Shown here one piece after another: positions 1-8,025 of a DNA stretch of 12,698 nucleotides. The notes below the pieces were generated by a model. It saw only the letters and a list, made by a program, of their open reading frames with translations. It did not search any database and was not told the origin of the DNA. Position 1 is the first letter of the stretch. Every line of letters starts with the position of its first letter. The translations under genes were made by a program, and so were the position numbers. Source of the stretch: Silvimonas sp. JCM 19000 (GTDB lineage: Bacteria; Pseudomonadota; Gammaproteobacteria; Burkholderiales; Chitinibacteraceae); assembly GCA_001313065.1 (NCBI GenBank), contig BBFD01000105.1, positions 1 to 12,698 of the forward strand, written 5' to 3'.

Positions 1-1132
1 GGATACCACCGCAGAGCGGCAGCCGTTCTTTGGTAACCATCAAGCGGGCATCGTCACCGCACAACCGGCGGCGGCGCTGGTGGTGGCCTTTGACGTGCTG
101 GCCAAAGACAAGGCCGGCCTCGAACGTCTATTGCGCCTGATCACGCGCGTGCCGATTTTCTGACCAAAGGGGGCCGCGCGCCGGAAGATGATCCGCGCAT
201 GCCGCCGATGGACAGCGGCGTGCTCGGCCCGAACATTTATCCCGACAATCTGACCATGACGGTGTCGCTGGGTGCCTCGATTTTTTTTGATCAGCGCTTT
301 GGCCTGGCCGAACACAAGCCCAAGCATCTGGTCGATATGCCGCAGTTCCCCAATGACCAGCTCGATGCTGATATGTGTCATGGCGATTTGCTGCTGCAGA
401 TCTGCTCCAATACGGCCGAAACCAATATCCACGCGTTGCGCGATATCGTGAAGCACACCCCGGCCTTGCTGGCGGTGCGTTGGAAGATGGACGGGTTTTT
501 TGCCGCCGCATACCTTGCGCAAAATGGGTACCGAAACCGTGCGCAACCTGCTCGGCTTTAAAGATGGCTCGGCCAATATCGACGCGCAGAATGATCAGCT
601 GATGAATCAGTTGGTCTGGGTTAGCGATCAATCCGCCGAGCCGTCGTGGACAGTGGGCGGCAGCTATCAGGTGGTGCGGGTGGTGCGTAATCTGGTCGAG
701 CAATGGGATCGCACGCCGCTGCGCGAGCAAGAACAGATCATCGGCCGCGACAAGGCCAATGGTGCGCCGCTGGGCCACCGCAATGAGCACGACATACCCA
801 ACTTTGCCGATGATCCGCATGGCAAAAAAAATCCCGATGGATGCGCATATCCGGTTAGCCAACCCGCGCACCGATGCGACCAAAGAGAACCTGATTCTGC
901 GGCGCGGTTATAACTATTCGCGCGGCATTACCAAATCGGGGCAGTTTGATATGGGTCTGCTGTTTGTGGCGTATCAAGCAGATTTGATGAAGGGCTTTGT
1001 CACCGTGCAAACGCGCCTGAACGGCGAGCCGCTGGAGGAATACATCAAGCCTATCGGCGGCGGTTACTTCTTTGCGCTGCCAGGCGTGAGCAGGATGGTG
1101 ATTTCCTCGGTCAGGGCTTGTTGACCGCCTGA
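1..1132 (+). CDS. efeB: Dyp-type heme peroxidase / deferrochelatase, EfeB family (5' end outside window; frameshifted)
   Basis: The family oxidises substrates with peroxide and is linked to iron release from heme and to the EfeUOB iron uptake system; it is normally exported by Tat to the periplasm. The start and any Tat signal lie before the window. Homology to E. coli EfeB (compared from memory) runs to the end. Visible motifs are the heme-pocket GFKDGSAN (about 556-579), [11 protein letters not shown] (about 742-775), the HIRLANPR segment carrying the proximal His, RRGYNYSRG with the distal Arg, and the C-terminal [16 protein letters not shown]. The coding frame breaks four times: one base missing at about 145-160, one extra T in the run 496-501, one extra A in 824-831, and one base missing at about 1086-1090. 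With the last repaired the protein ends in [10 protein letters not shown] and stops at 1130-1132. A T8 run at 281-288 keeps frame but adds a Phe compared with the family. No efeU or efeO lies downstream; in E. coli they precede efeB. Confidence 0.9.
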
Positions 1133-1160
1133 GCTTGGCCGACGCCAGCGCGTGCCTAAC

Positions 1161-1197
1161 AAAAAAAGGGCGTGGATCAGATCCGCGCCCTTTTTTT
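1161..1197. terminator. Bidirectional rho-independent terminator
   Basis: A7 (1161-1167) is followed by GGGCGTGGAT (1168-1177), loop CAG, ATCCGCGCCC (1181-1190) and T7 (1191-1197). The 10-bp stem has one G-U pair. Flanking A and T tracts make it work on both strands, which fits its place between the convergent efeB (+) and the small gene at 1229-1534 (-). Confidence 0.9.
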
Positions 1198-1228
1198 GTG
1201 ATGTAAAGCGGGGGAAGGGTGCTCGGGC

Positions 1229-1534
1229 TCAGACGCGGGCCAGCACCAGTTCCAGATCGCGATCCAGCGCTTCGGCCGCCGCGATGGTGCGCGACAAGCC
1301 CATCCGTGCCGTGCCATTGGTGGTGGCGGCCATCTGGTGTTGATGCGTGCGCGCAACGTCGAGGGCCACCACGCGCATGGCCAGAAGCTGGTTGAGATTG
1401 TTGGCAATCAACAGTTCTGCCAGTTCCAGTTCATATTGCGTCGAGCCCGGGTCATACCACGCGCTGACGACTTCCGCCGCTTCGCGTTTGAGTTTGCGCA
1501 ACACTTCATGAATATGGTCGATTTCGCGGCTCAT
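1229..1534 (-). CDS. Small helical protein of unknown function (101 aa)
   Basis: I do not recognise a family. The start ATG (complement of 1532-1534) gives MSREIDHIHEVLRKLKREAA and an uninterrupted 101-residue protein ending in ELVLARV. It is rich in Leu, Ala, Glu and Arg, has no signal peptide or membrane segment, and looks wholly alpha-helical. The segment ELAELLIANNLNQLLAMRVV looks like an amphipathic helix. A longer in-frame start at 1600 is possible but its extra residues (Cys, Pro, Thr-rich) do not look coded. An A8 run lies just before the ATG with only a weak GGGA ribosome-binding sequence. The gene is convergent with efeB, shares its terminator, and has its own upstream region (1535-1773). 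It is one of the few genes here without a frame break. Being real rather than a shadow is supported by its coherent composition and the terminator that fits its 3' end. Confidence 0.6.
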   Translation of the reverse strand: MSREIDHIHEVLRKLKREAAEVVSAWYDPGSTQYELELAELLIANNLNQLLAMRVVALDVARTHQHQMAATTNGTARMGLSRTIAAAEALDRDLELVLARV

Positions 1535-1773
1535 GCTTTTTTTTCCCGTAGTCGCAGTGGCGTGTCGATATTCGCCTGGCCATATAGCCGATCTGCACAA
1601 CGATTGTGCGGCGCTTGCCTGACGGGCTCAACCAGGACGTTTACGGGGTTAGGCCAGTCCTGCGCCGCCCGCCGCAAAGATCGCAGCGTTAAACCGCGCC
1701 GCATAACGCATAGAGTGCACCGCTCGCTATGCGCAAGCTGTCAGTCGCAAGCGCGAAGCGGCGTAGGGCGGGT
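1535..1773. other. Intergenic region with two short inverted repeats
   Basis: This gap lies between the 3' end of the cyclase gene and the 5' end of the small gene, both on the minus strand. It holds T8 (1537-1544), a 15-bp palindrome GCACAA-CGA-TTGTGC (1595-1609) 61 bases upstream of the small gene's start, and CGCATAG/CTATGCG (1707-1713 / 1727-1733, 13-base loop) just past the cyclase stop. The first could be an operator and the second a weak transcript-end hairpin without a T tract. I see no convincing sigma-70 promoter. Confidence 0.4.
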
Positions 1774-4339
1774 TTAATGATCGATTTCGGTGGCGGCGAT
1801 CAGATCCATCTTCACCACATTGCGGCCGTGCGCCTTGGCGTGATACAGCGCCTGGTCCGCGCGGCGCAGCGCATCGTCGATCCGGCTCTCATAGGCTTGC
1901 CAGGTGGCCACGCCGATGCTCACGGTCAGATTGAAGCGGGCACGTTCAAATTCAACGGTATTGGCGGCGATGGCAACACGCACCCGTTCGGCCACATTGC
2001 GCGCCAGGGCGGCGGACGTGTCGGGCAGCAGCACCACAATTTCTTCACCACCAAAGCGCGCCACGATATCGCCGGGCCGCACACAGCTGCGCAACACATC
2101 GGCCGTCACCCGCAAGGCTTCGTCGCCCGCGGCGTGGCCGTAGGTATCGTTAATCGGCTTGAAGTGGTCGATATCCACCATCAGCACCGCCAGCGACTGG
2201 CTGGCGTGGCGCGCATGTTCGATCTGTTCGGCTGCCGTCAGCATCAGATGGCGGCGGTTGTGCAGGCCGGTCAGCGCGTCGAGGCTGGCGTGGCGTTCCA
2301 GTTCGGCCTGCGCCTCGACCAGCTTGTGATGCGACGCGCTCAGCATGCGGTAGTTAAGCGCATTGCCCAGCGCGATGGCGCTGTAGGCGGCGATATTGCG
2401 AAAAAACCAGCCGTTCCAGTTCGCCATAGGCATGCGGCCGCGCTGACTGGATAGACAACACGCCAAGCAAACGCGTGCCCACCATCAAGGGACCGAACAG
2501 ACTGCAATACATATGGCGCGTGCCGGGATATGCGTGGCGCTGACCTGGCCGGGTTCGGTCTCGACCAGGATTTCGTGGCCTTCACGCGCAGCACGCGCGC
2601 TGTTGGCGGAGGGGTCATCCAGCGGCACATCGCGCCCCAGCACTGCCACCCCGTCTTCCAGCGTGTAGGTTGGCACCAGCGTATCGCCCTGCAGCAACCA
2701 GACGCGCAGGCCCGCTACATCAAGCATGGCGCCGGCATGGCGTGCCAGCGTATCGAAAATATCTTGCGGATCGAGTGTGGCGGTAATTTCCTGGCCAATG
2801 CGGCCCAGACTTTCCAGTATGCCCAGACGCTTGCGTTCGGTTGCCAGCAACTGGCGCTGATGTTCGGCTTCGATGCGCGCGCTTTCGGCTTCATGGCGGG
2901 CGGAGGTGGCGGCAATCTGGCGCGTGGCGCGGCGTGTGTTTTCTTCGTTCAGCGCGGCAATGCGCATGCGTTCATACCGCAACGATTCGACCACATTGCC
3001 CGCTTGTTCCCACGCTTGTGCGTAAATCTGCAGCAAATCATCTTCTGGCGACCATTGCGGCACATGGCATTGGGTTTGCCAGAGCTCATCCAGATAATGC
3101 AGTGCAGGCGTGGGCGCGGACATCGCAGCCGGGCCGGGCAATTGCGGGTTTTGTACCAGGATGCGCGCCACGGCCATACGCGCCAGCTGATTGGTGATGT
3201 GGTCTACGCCTTCGCTGGCCGCCACCACTTCAAACGCCATGGCCAGCGCGGTATCGCCCTGGCCCAGCGCCGATAGACAACAGGCCAGGCCCACGCGGAT
3301 GCGGCCGAGCATTTCGGGTTGATTGCTTTCTTCGGCGGCTTGCTGTGCTTCTTCGAATTCGGCGCGTGCTTCCTGCGGCAGATCAAGGCGCAGCGTTACT
3401 TCCGCCAGAAAGGTCACCACCGCTACAAAGATACGCGTGCGGTTCAACGGCATCAGCCATTGCCGCGCTTCCAGCATCGCGGCGCGTGCGGCATCAAAGC
3501 GGCCGAGCGCGCTATAGACGTCGCCCAGACTATATAGACAGCCGCCCATGGCTTGCGGCCAGCCGCGAGGCCGCGAATGGGTGAGGGCGCGTTCAACGCA
3601 CAAGGCCTGGGTTTCAAAGTCGCCCAGATTGCCCATGCTGCCGCCCGCGTTAACCACGCAGCTGATCATCATGCGCATCAAGCCGGCGTTTTGCAGCTCG
3701 CGCTCACCTTCTTCAAACGCTAGATGCGCTTCGACATAATCGCCGGACAAAAAAATGAAATTGCGCGCGAGCGTAATAGAGCAGGCCGCTCAGGCCGGGG
3801 TCGTCTGGATAATGTTGCCATGCCGCCTGGCTGGCACAGGCCAGCGCCACGGCATTGCCGCTAAAGCACTGGTCCACCGCCTGCCACACTTCGCAGGCCA
3901 GTACCCGATACGGTTCGCGCGCGCGCTGGTAATAACGCTGTGCTTGCGCTAACGCGTGTTCGCGCCGTTCAAATTGCGACTGGTCATGCGCCAGGCGTGA
4001 GGTCAGCAGCCAGGTGTCGCCCTGGCCTTCTTCGTCTTCGGCCGCCACAAAGCCCGCGGCCGCAACGGTTAATTGATATTCGGCTTCGGCAAAGTCTGCG
4101 GTCAGCCATGCCAGTTCGGCGCGGATCAGCGCGATGCGGGCGTGCTGGTTCGACTGCGCCGGATCGTAGGCCTGGTGCAGGACGTGCTCCAGCTGGGTAA
4201 GCAGCCGCAACGCCAGTTGTGGCTCTTCTTGCCGGACGTGCCAGGCCAGCTCCAGCAGCGCCGCCGGGGCGGGCTCTTTGGCAGCGAGCGTCTCGGCACG
4301 TAACGCCAGAACTTGTGCGCGGGGCGCATACAGTTTCAT
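1774..4339 (-). CDS. Diguanylate cyclase with TPR-like repeats, coiled coil, GAF and GGDEF domains (frameshifted)
   Basis: The enzyme class makes cyclic di-GMP from two GTP. Repaired, the gene encodes about 854 residues. Residues 1 to about 440 form TPR-like helical pairs (e.g. GDYVEAHLAFEEGE, GRFDAARAAMLEAR). A charged coiled coil follows (about 445-515; AATSARHEAESARIEAEHQR), then a GAF sensor (about 513-655) and a GGDEF domain (about 680-850). The GGDEF domain has DALTGLHNRRHL, DIDHFKPINDTYGH and RFGGEEIVVLLP. The catalytic GGEE is intact, with Ile where Phe is usual, and RPGD five residues before it is a product-inhibition I-site. No membrane segment is seen, so it should be cytosolic, with signals entering through TPR and GAF. 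Frame breaks on the plus strand are A7 at 3749-3755 (one extra), GGG at 2525-2527 (one base short) and A6 at 2401-2406 (one extra). Repair joins a continuous protein from MKLYAPRAQV to EIDH. The ribosome-binding sequence is weak. Confidence 0.9.
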
Positions 4340-4795
4340 GGTGGCTTACACACCCAGGCGCAAGGCAATGACAACAAGCGGACCGGACTTGATGGGACTA
4401 CTCCTGATGTTGTCGTTAACGGAATGCGCGGCGGCATTCGGCAGTACTACTTTGGGGGCAGCAACAGAAAGTGCTACTGAATGGCGGCTATTTTCACTCA
4501 TTCACAGAAACCAGCAACTACTGAATGCTGCAAACGCAAAACCGCCGCAACGTATTGTTCTGTATCAATCGACGGCCAGCCAGGCAAGCTAGCGTTTATG
4601 CGCCATCCAGCGCATCGGCGGCCTGCTTCAACGCCAGCGCGCAGCTACAGGCGGTAGCAGGTGTCGCGTGAACGGCACACTTGTTGGCGCTGACCAATCG
4701 GTTCTCAGCGTCGGGCGCAGCCAGGGATGTCCCTGACATCATGTAGCGCGGCCTTGCTGGCAACATCGCCATTCGACTAAATCGTGGTAGCTGGC
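4340..4795. other. Divergent intergenic region, no gene recognised
   Basis: This 456-base gap lies between the divergent cyclase (-) and DMT transporter (+), so it should contain promoters for both, but I find no convincing -35/-10 pair. It contains the direct repeat CTACTGAATG (4474-4483 and 4518-4527) and a short hairpin CAGGG-ATGT-CCCTG (4722-4735). Base composition around 4380-4600 is less GC-rich than the genes. An open frame at 4338-4592 (+) does not resemble a protein I know. Confidence 0.4.
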
Positions 4796-5729
4796 ATGTG
4801 GCAAGGCATCGGATTGGGGGCGCTCACGGGCGCGGTATGGGGCATGGTATTTCTGGTGCCGCAACTGCTGCCCGGCTTTACGCCACTGGAACAGATGGCT
4901 GGACGCTACGTGCTGTATGGCATGGTGTCGCTGCTGCTGGTGCTGCCGCGCGCGCGCAGCTATCTGCGGCGGCTGACCGGCGCCGATTATCGTGCGCTGC
5001 TGTGGCTCAGCGTATTGGGCAACCTGGTGTATTACGTTAGCCTGGCGGCGGGCGTGCAATTGATCGGCATCGCGCCCACCTCGCTGGTGGTGGGGATGTT
5101 GCCGGTGGTGGTGGCGGTGGTGGGCTCATTGGGCCACGGCGAGATCCCCTTGCGCCGCTTGCTCTGCCTTTGCTCGCCATCGTGCTGGGTGTGCTGTGTA
5201 CCGGGGCGGATGTGCTGGCGGCAGCGGCGATGCGGCGGGCACGTTGTGGCAAAAGCTGCTGGGTTTGCTGGCCGCTGCAGTGGCCTTGTTCAGCTGGAGT
5301 GCCTACGCGCTGGGCAACGCGCGTTATCTGATGCGCAATCCGCAGTGGAGTAGCCACGACTGGTCGGTGTTAACCGGGGTCATGACCGGCGCGCTGGCGG
5401 CGCTGGTGGCGCTGGGCCTGCTGTGCTGGCCCAGTGTGGCGCATACCGTGCCCCGAAACTGGGCGTACTTTCTGCTACTGATGACTTTGGTGGCGATCTT
5501 TCCTTCCGTGGTGGGCACCAGCTTGTGGAACGCGGCCACCCGCCGTTTGCCGATCACCCTGGGTGGCCAGCTGATTGTGTTCGAGACCGTGTTTGCCTTG
5601 CTGTACGGCTTTATCTATGAGGCCCGTTGGCCGCATCCCTTAGAAGTCCTCGCCATGGTCTTGCTGCTGGCGGGGGTGCTCGGATCATCCCTGGTGCATG
5701 CGCGCCACACTCCTGTTACCGCGTCGTAA
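4796..5729 (+). CDS. DMT superfamily transporter, EamA family (frameshifted)
   Basis: EamA-type proteins are inner-membrane exporters with ten helices in two five-helix repeats; known substrates include amino acids and related metabolites. Repaired length is about 311 residues, usual for the family. The N-terminal helix reads GALTGAVWGMVFLVPQLLPG. Further hydrophobic segments follow, including ALLWLSVLGNLVYYVSLAAG, APTSLVVGMLPVVVAVVG and the last helix AMVLLLAGVLGSSLV. ITLGGQLIVFETVFALLYGF matches the conserved second repeat. ATG 4796 was chosen because the protein begins naturally there; GTG 4784 in frame is an alternative. Two single-base losses break the frame: near 5161 (TTGGCTCTG read as TTGCTCTG) and near 5221 (GCGGGCAGC read as GCGGCAGC). 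Between them the protein continues in a third frame. It lies upstream of lrp on the same strand, so export of an amino acid is plausible, but the substrate is unknown. Confidence 0.82.
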
Positions 5730-5743
5730 AGCTGTTGCTGCCC

Positions 5744-5784
5744 GTTTGCCACGCCAGAAAAGCGCGGCAAACCCCCGTGTTTGC
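5744..5784 (+). other. Three-armed alternative hairpin downstream of the transporter gene
   Basis: GTTTGCC (5744-5750) pairs with GGCAAAC (5766-5772), and the stem extends inward by CGC/GCG past one A-C mismatch, with loop CAGAAAA. The same central arm can instead pair with GTTTGC (5779-5784) around a six-base loop. The structure starts 15 bases after the transporter stop codon. No T tract follows, so it is not a standard terminator; it may stabilise the 3' end of the message. Confidence 0.4.
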
Positions 5785-5854
5785 TGGCTGGCATCGTTCT
5801 TGCATGAAGGCGCTCGGCATAGCTGATGACTTATGCTGGAAAACACTTACATCA

Positions 5855-5869
5855 CAGAATATTGTCCTG
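5855..5869 (+). promoter_or_regulatory. Candidate Lrp binding site upstream of lrp
   Basis: CAGAATATTGTCCTG matches the E. coli Lrp consensus YAGHAWATTWTDCTR at 13 of 15 positions (mismatches at positions 10 and 12). It lies about 143 bases upstream of the lrp start in a 282-base non-coding gap. Lrp commonly represses its own gene in enterobacteria, so autoregulation is the natural reading. TTGACA at 5882-5887 is a possible -35 just downstream, but no good -10 follows at 16-18 bases. Confidence 0.45.
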
Positions 5870-6011
5870 GGTTAAGGTTGTTTGACAGAAAGTGTGCATG
5901 GTTCAGCGCCGTTCTGCGGGACGATCAAATGTTCCGGCGGCCAGATGTGCAGTGAACACCAGGGCCGGTTTGACCACGTGGTCAGACCTTTATTCACGGC
6001 AAGGCGTACGC

Positions 6012-6510
6012 ATGAAACTGGATCAGATAGACCTGGCAATTCTTGAGGCCCTGCAACAGAACGGCCGCATGACCAATGTGGCCCTGGCCAAACATGTTGG
6101 CCTGAGCACCACCCCCTGTCTGGAACGGGTGCGCTCGCTGGAACAAGCCGGTGTGATCAAGCATTACAACGCACTGCTCTCGGCCGACAAGGTCGGGCTG
6201 GGCTTGCTGGTTTTTTATTGAAGTGTCGTTGGAACGGACTTCTGAAAGCGTCTTTGAAGCCTTCAGAGACGCAGTACAAGGCATTCCTGAGATCCAGGAG
6301 TGCTTTATGGTGGCCGGCGGCTTTGACTACCTGTTAAAGATACGCGTACCGGATATGGCGTCTTATCGCTCATTCCTCGGCAAGGTACTTAGCAATATCC
6401 CCGGTATCCGGGTGACCCACAGTTATACCGTGATGGAAGAAGTCAAAGAATCGGCGTCTTTGTCCTTGAGCCATCTGCAAAACAATGGCACGGATAAAGC
6501 CGCCGAATAA
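6012..6510 (+). CDS. lrp: Leucine-responsive regulatory protein, Lrp/AsnC family (frameshifted)
   Basis: This is a DNA-binding regulator that senses leucine or related amino acids and acts as octamers or hexadecamers. Repaired length is 165 residues. The N-terminal winged helix-turn-helix is MKLDQIDLAILEALQQNGRM, with recognition region HVGLSTTPCLERVRSLEQAG, almost the E. coli Lrp sequence. The C-terminal RAM/ligand domain includes EIQECFMVAGGFDYLLKIRV and ends with HSYTVMEEVKES, again close to Lrp rather than AsnC. One frame break occurs: T6 at 6211-6216 where T5 is needed (LLVFIEVSLER), so as printed the protein stops after LLVFY. ATG 6012 follows AAGG by seven bases and aligns with the Lrp N-terminal helix; upstream in-frame codons do not look coded. 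The gene sits between an exporter and the liv operon, both of which it may control. A candidate Lrp site lies upstream. Confidence 0.92.
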
Positions 6511-6845
6511 AAAAAGTCGCGTGCACAGTTACACCAGCCATATAGAACAGCGTTTAAACACAAAATCTGCATAGACCGGTTTATTAACTGATTCTGATAA
6601 ACCGGATTTATTGGCATTGCCCGCAAAGCGCCAATAAAAAAAGTTGTCCTGATGATGGCTGCCGCCATGATCAGGCGGGTGGACCGGCTTTGGCTGTGCT
6701 AACGCGCGGCGGCGTCGGTGCGCCCTTCGGGCCCGAATACGCGTGGATTTTTTTGACGAGAATATCCGTGCGCATTCAGATCTGTCCTTGCCTTGCAAAC
6801 TTGATCGTAATTAAACCGCGTAACAAAAAAATGGAGATCGGCAAA
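6511..6845 (+). promoter_or_regulatory. lrp-livK intergenic region / likely livK leader with serial inverted repeats
   Basis: This 335-base gap is AT-richer than the flanking genes up to about 6660. It holds a perfect 9-bp repeat CCGGTTTAT/ATAAACCGG (6576-6584 / 6597-6605), a perfect 7-bp TATTGGC/GCCAATA (6609-6615 / 6630-6636), a 12-bp arm pair with one mismatch (CCTGATGATGGC 6648-6659 / 6664-6675), and the palindrome TTCGGGCCCGAA (6726-6737). TATTAACTGATTCTG (6582-6596) matches the Lrp consensus at 12 of 15 positions, which is weak. TTGACG (6753-6758) could be a -35, but no good -10 is seen. GGAG at 6833-6836 is the livK ribosome-binding site. The livK promoter and Lrp control are expected here, but neither is proven. 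Confidence 0.5.
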
Positions 6846-7946
6846 GTGAAAACCGCAATGAAGAAACTGCTGCCTGTAGCGGCCAGCCTGTTAACCCTGA
6901 TGAGCGCATCGGCCTTTGCCGATTATGAAGTTGCAATTGCAGGCCCGATGACCGGCGAATATGCCTCCGCCGGTGAGCAAATCCGCAAAGGCGCCGAAAT
7001 GGCGATTGCGGATATCAACGCCAAAGGCGGCGTGCTGGGCCAGAAACTGAAGCTGGAAATTGGCGATGACGCGTGCGATCCGAAACAAGCCGTTTCGGTA
7101 GCCAATGCCATGGTCAACAAGCACATCGTATTCATGCACGGCCACTGGTGTAGCAGCTCCACCATCCCGGCTTCGGAAATCTACAACGAAGCGCAAATCC
7201 CGATGGCCACCGTGTCCACCAACCCCAAGGTGACCGAGCGCGGCCTGAAGAACATCTTCCGCATCATGGGCCGTGATGACCAGCAAGGCGAAATCGGCGG
7301 CAAATTCCTCGCCAGCAAGTTCGCCAACAAGAAGATTGCGGTGGTGGATGACAAGAGCGCCTACGGCAAGGGCCTGGCCGATGAGATCGCCGAAGGCATG
7401 GGCAGCAAGAAGCCGGTGCTGCGCGAATCGATTACTGCGGGCGAGAAAGACTATTCCGGTCTGGTGTCCAAGCTGAAAGCCGCTGGCGTTGAAGTGATGG
7501 CCTACGGCGGCTATCACACCGAAGTGGCGCTGATCTTGCGCCAGGCGCAGCAAGCGGGCCTGAAGCTGCAGGTGCTGGGTGGCGATACGCTGTCCAACAA
7601 CGAAATCGTGGGCGCTTCGGGTGGCAATGCCGATGCCGTGATGTTTACCTTTGCGCCGGATTCGCGCAAAAACCCGGAAGCCGCCGATGTGGTCAAGCGC
7701 TTCCGCGACGCCAAGGTCGAGCCGGATGGCTACGTGCTGTATGCCTACGCGGCATTCCAGTTGTTCCAGCAAGCCGCCACGCAAGCCAAGACCGTCAAGT
7801 ACACCGATCTGCAAAAAAAAGCGCTGGCCGGTGGCACTTTCAATACCGTAGTTGGCAAGCTGTCGTTTGACGCCAAGGGCGATCTGAAGTCGCCGGGCTT
7901 TGTGGTTTACCGATGGAAAGGCAACCAGTACGACGTGCTGAAGTAA
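6846..7946 (+). CDS. livK: Branched-chain amino acid ABC transporter, periplasmic substrate-binding protein
   Basis: This protein captures leucine, isoleucine or valine in the periplasm and delivers it to LivHM. The chosen start is GTG 6846, nine bases after GGAG (6833-6836), giving 366 residues with the Sec signal MKTAMKKLLPVAASLLTLMS and predicted cleavage after ASAFA, before DYEVAIAGP. ATG 6858 is a possible alternative. The mature part follows LivJ/LivK: AMAIADINAKGG-type first lobe, DDACDPKQAV and GHWCSSST (the two cysteines that form the LivJ disulfide), SITAGEKDYSGLVSKLK in the second lobe, and GKLSFDAKGDLKSPGF at the end. The length is near the usual 345-370. The gene reads through in one frame. 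Its A8 run (7812-7819, DLQKKAL) may hide an in-frame extra codon. It is the first gene of the operon and is followed by a strong hairpin. The exact substrate range cannot be read, since the fold also serves other amino acids and amides. Confidence 0.93.
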   Translation: MKTAMKKLLPVAASLLTLMSASAFADYEVAIAGPMTGEYASAGEQIRKGAEMAIADINAKGGVLGQKLKLEIGDDACDPKQAVSVANAMVNKHIVFMHGHWCSSSTIPASEIYNEAQIPMATVSTNPKVTERGLKNIFRIMGRDDQQGEIGGKFLASKFANKKIAVVDDKSAYGKGLADEIAEGMGSKKPVLRESITAGEKDYSGLVSKLKAAGVEVMAYGGYHTEVALILRQAQQAGLKLQVLGGDTLSNNEIVGASGGNADAVMFTFAPDSRKNPEAADVVKRFRDAKVEPDGYVLYAYAAFQLFQQAATQAKTVKYTDLQKKALAGGTFNTVVGKLSFDAKGDLKSPGFVVYRWKGNQYDVLK

Positions 7947-7955
7947 GCGCATGAG

Positions 7956-7991
7956 CGGGGCAGGGCCATGGCGGCCCGCCCCGTTTTTTTT
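7956..7991 (+). terminator. Rho-independent terminator / attenuator between livK and livH
   Basis: CGGGGC (7956-7961) pairs with GCCCCG (7978-7983), and GGGCC (7963-7967) with GGCCC (7973-7977), with A7962 bulged and loop ATGGC. T8 (7984-7991) follows. It begins nine bases after the livK stop and ends 34 bases before livH. Partial readthrough would supply the permease and ATPases at lower level than the binding protein. Confidence 0.88.
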
Positions 7992-8025
7992 ATCGCGTGT
8001 TTAACGTCTTACTGGAGTGACCCGA

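Noticed and set aside
40..883. Minus-strand open frames over the efeB fragment
   Set aside because: The plus strand carries continuous EfeB homology once indels are repaired; the minus frames are His/Arg/Gly-rich shadows.
1729..3276. Long plus-strand open frames antisense to the cyclase (1729-2454 and 2530-3276)
   Set aside because: The opposite strand encodes unmistakable GGDEF, GAF and TPR sequence; these frames are shadows.
4278..4592. Plus-strand open frame of 84-104 codons in the gap before the first DMT gene
   Set aside because: It overlaps the cyclase start, has no ribosome-binding site that I can see and no family resemblance. A short Leu-rich stretch followed by Cys looks like a lipoprotein signal but lacks the usual pattern.
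6690..6845. Earlier in-frame starts for livK (6690, 6831)
   Set aside because: Starting there would put about 5 to 52 residues before the signal peptide, and the GGAG site lies inside the 6831 codon run, correctly placed for GTG 6846.
6891..7952. 353-codon open frame antisense to livK
   Set aside because: It mirrors the GC-rich codon pattern of livK; the protein is a low-information mix without a recognisable motif, and livK itself is certain.
8017..8025. GTG 8017 as livH start
   Set aside because: It overlaps the GGAG ribosome-binding site; ATG 8026 has good spacing and the usual LivH N terminus.
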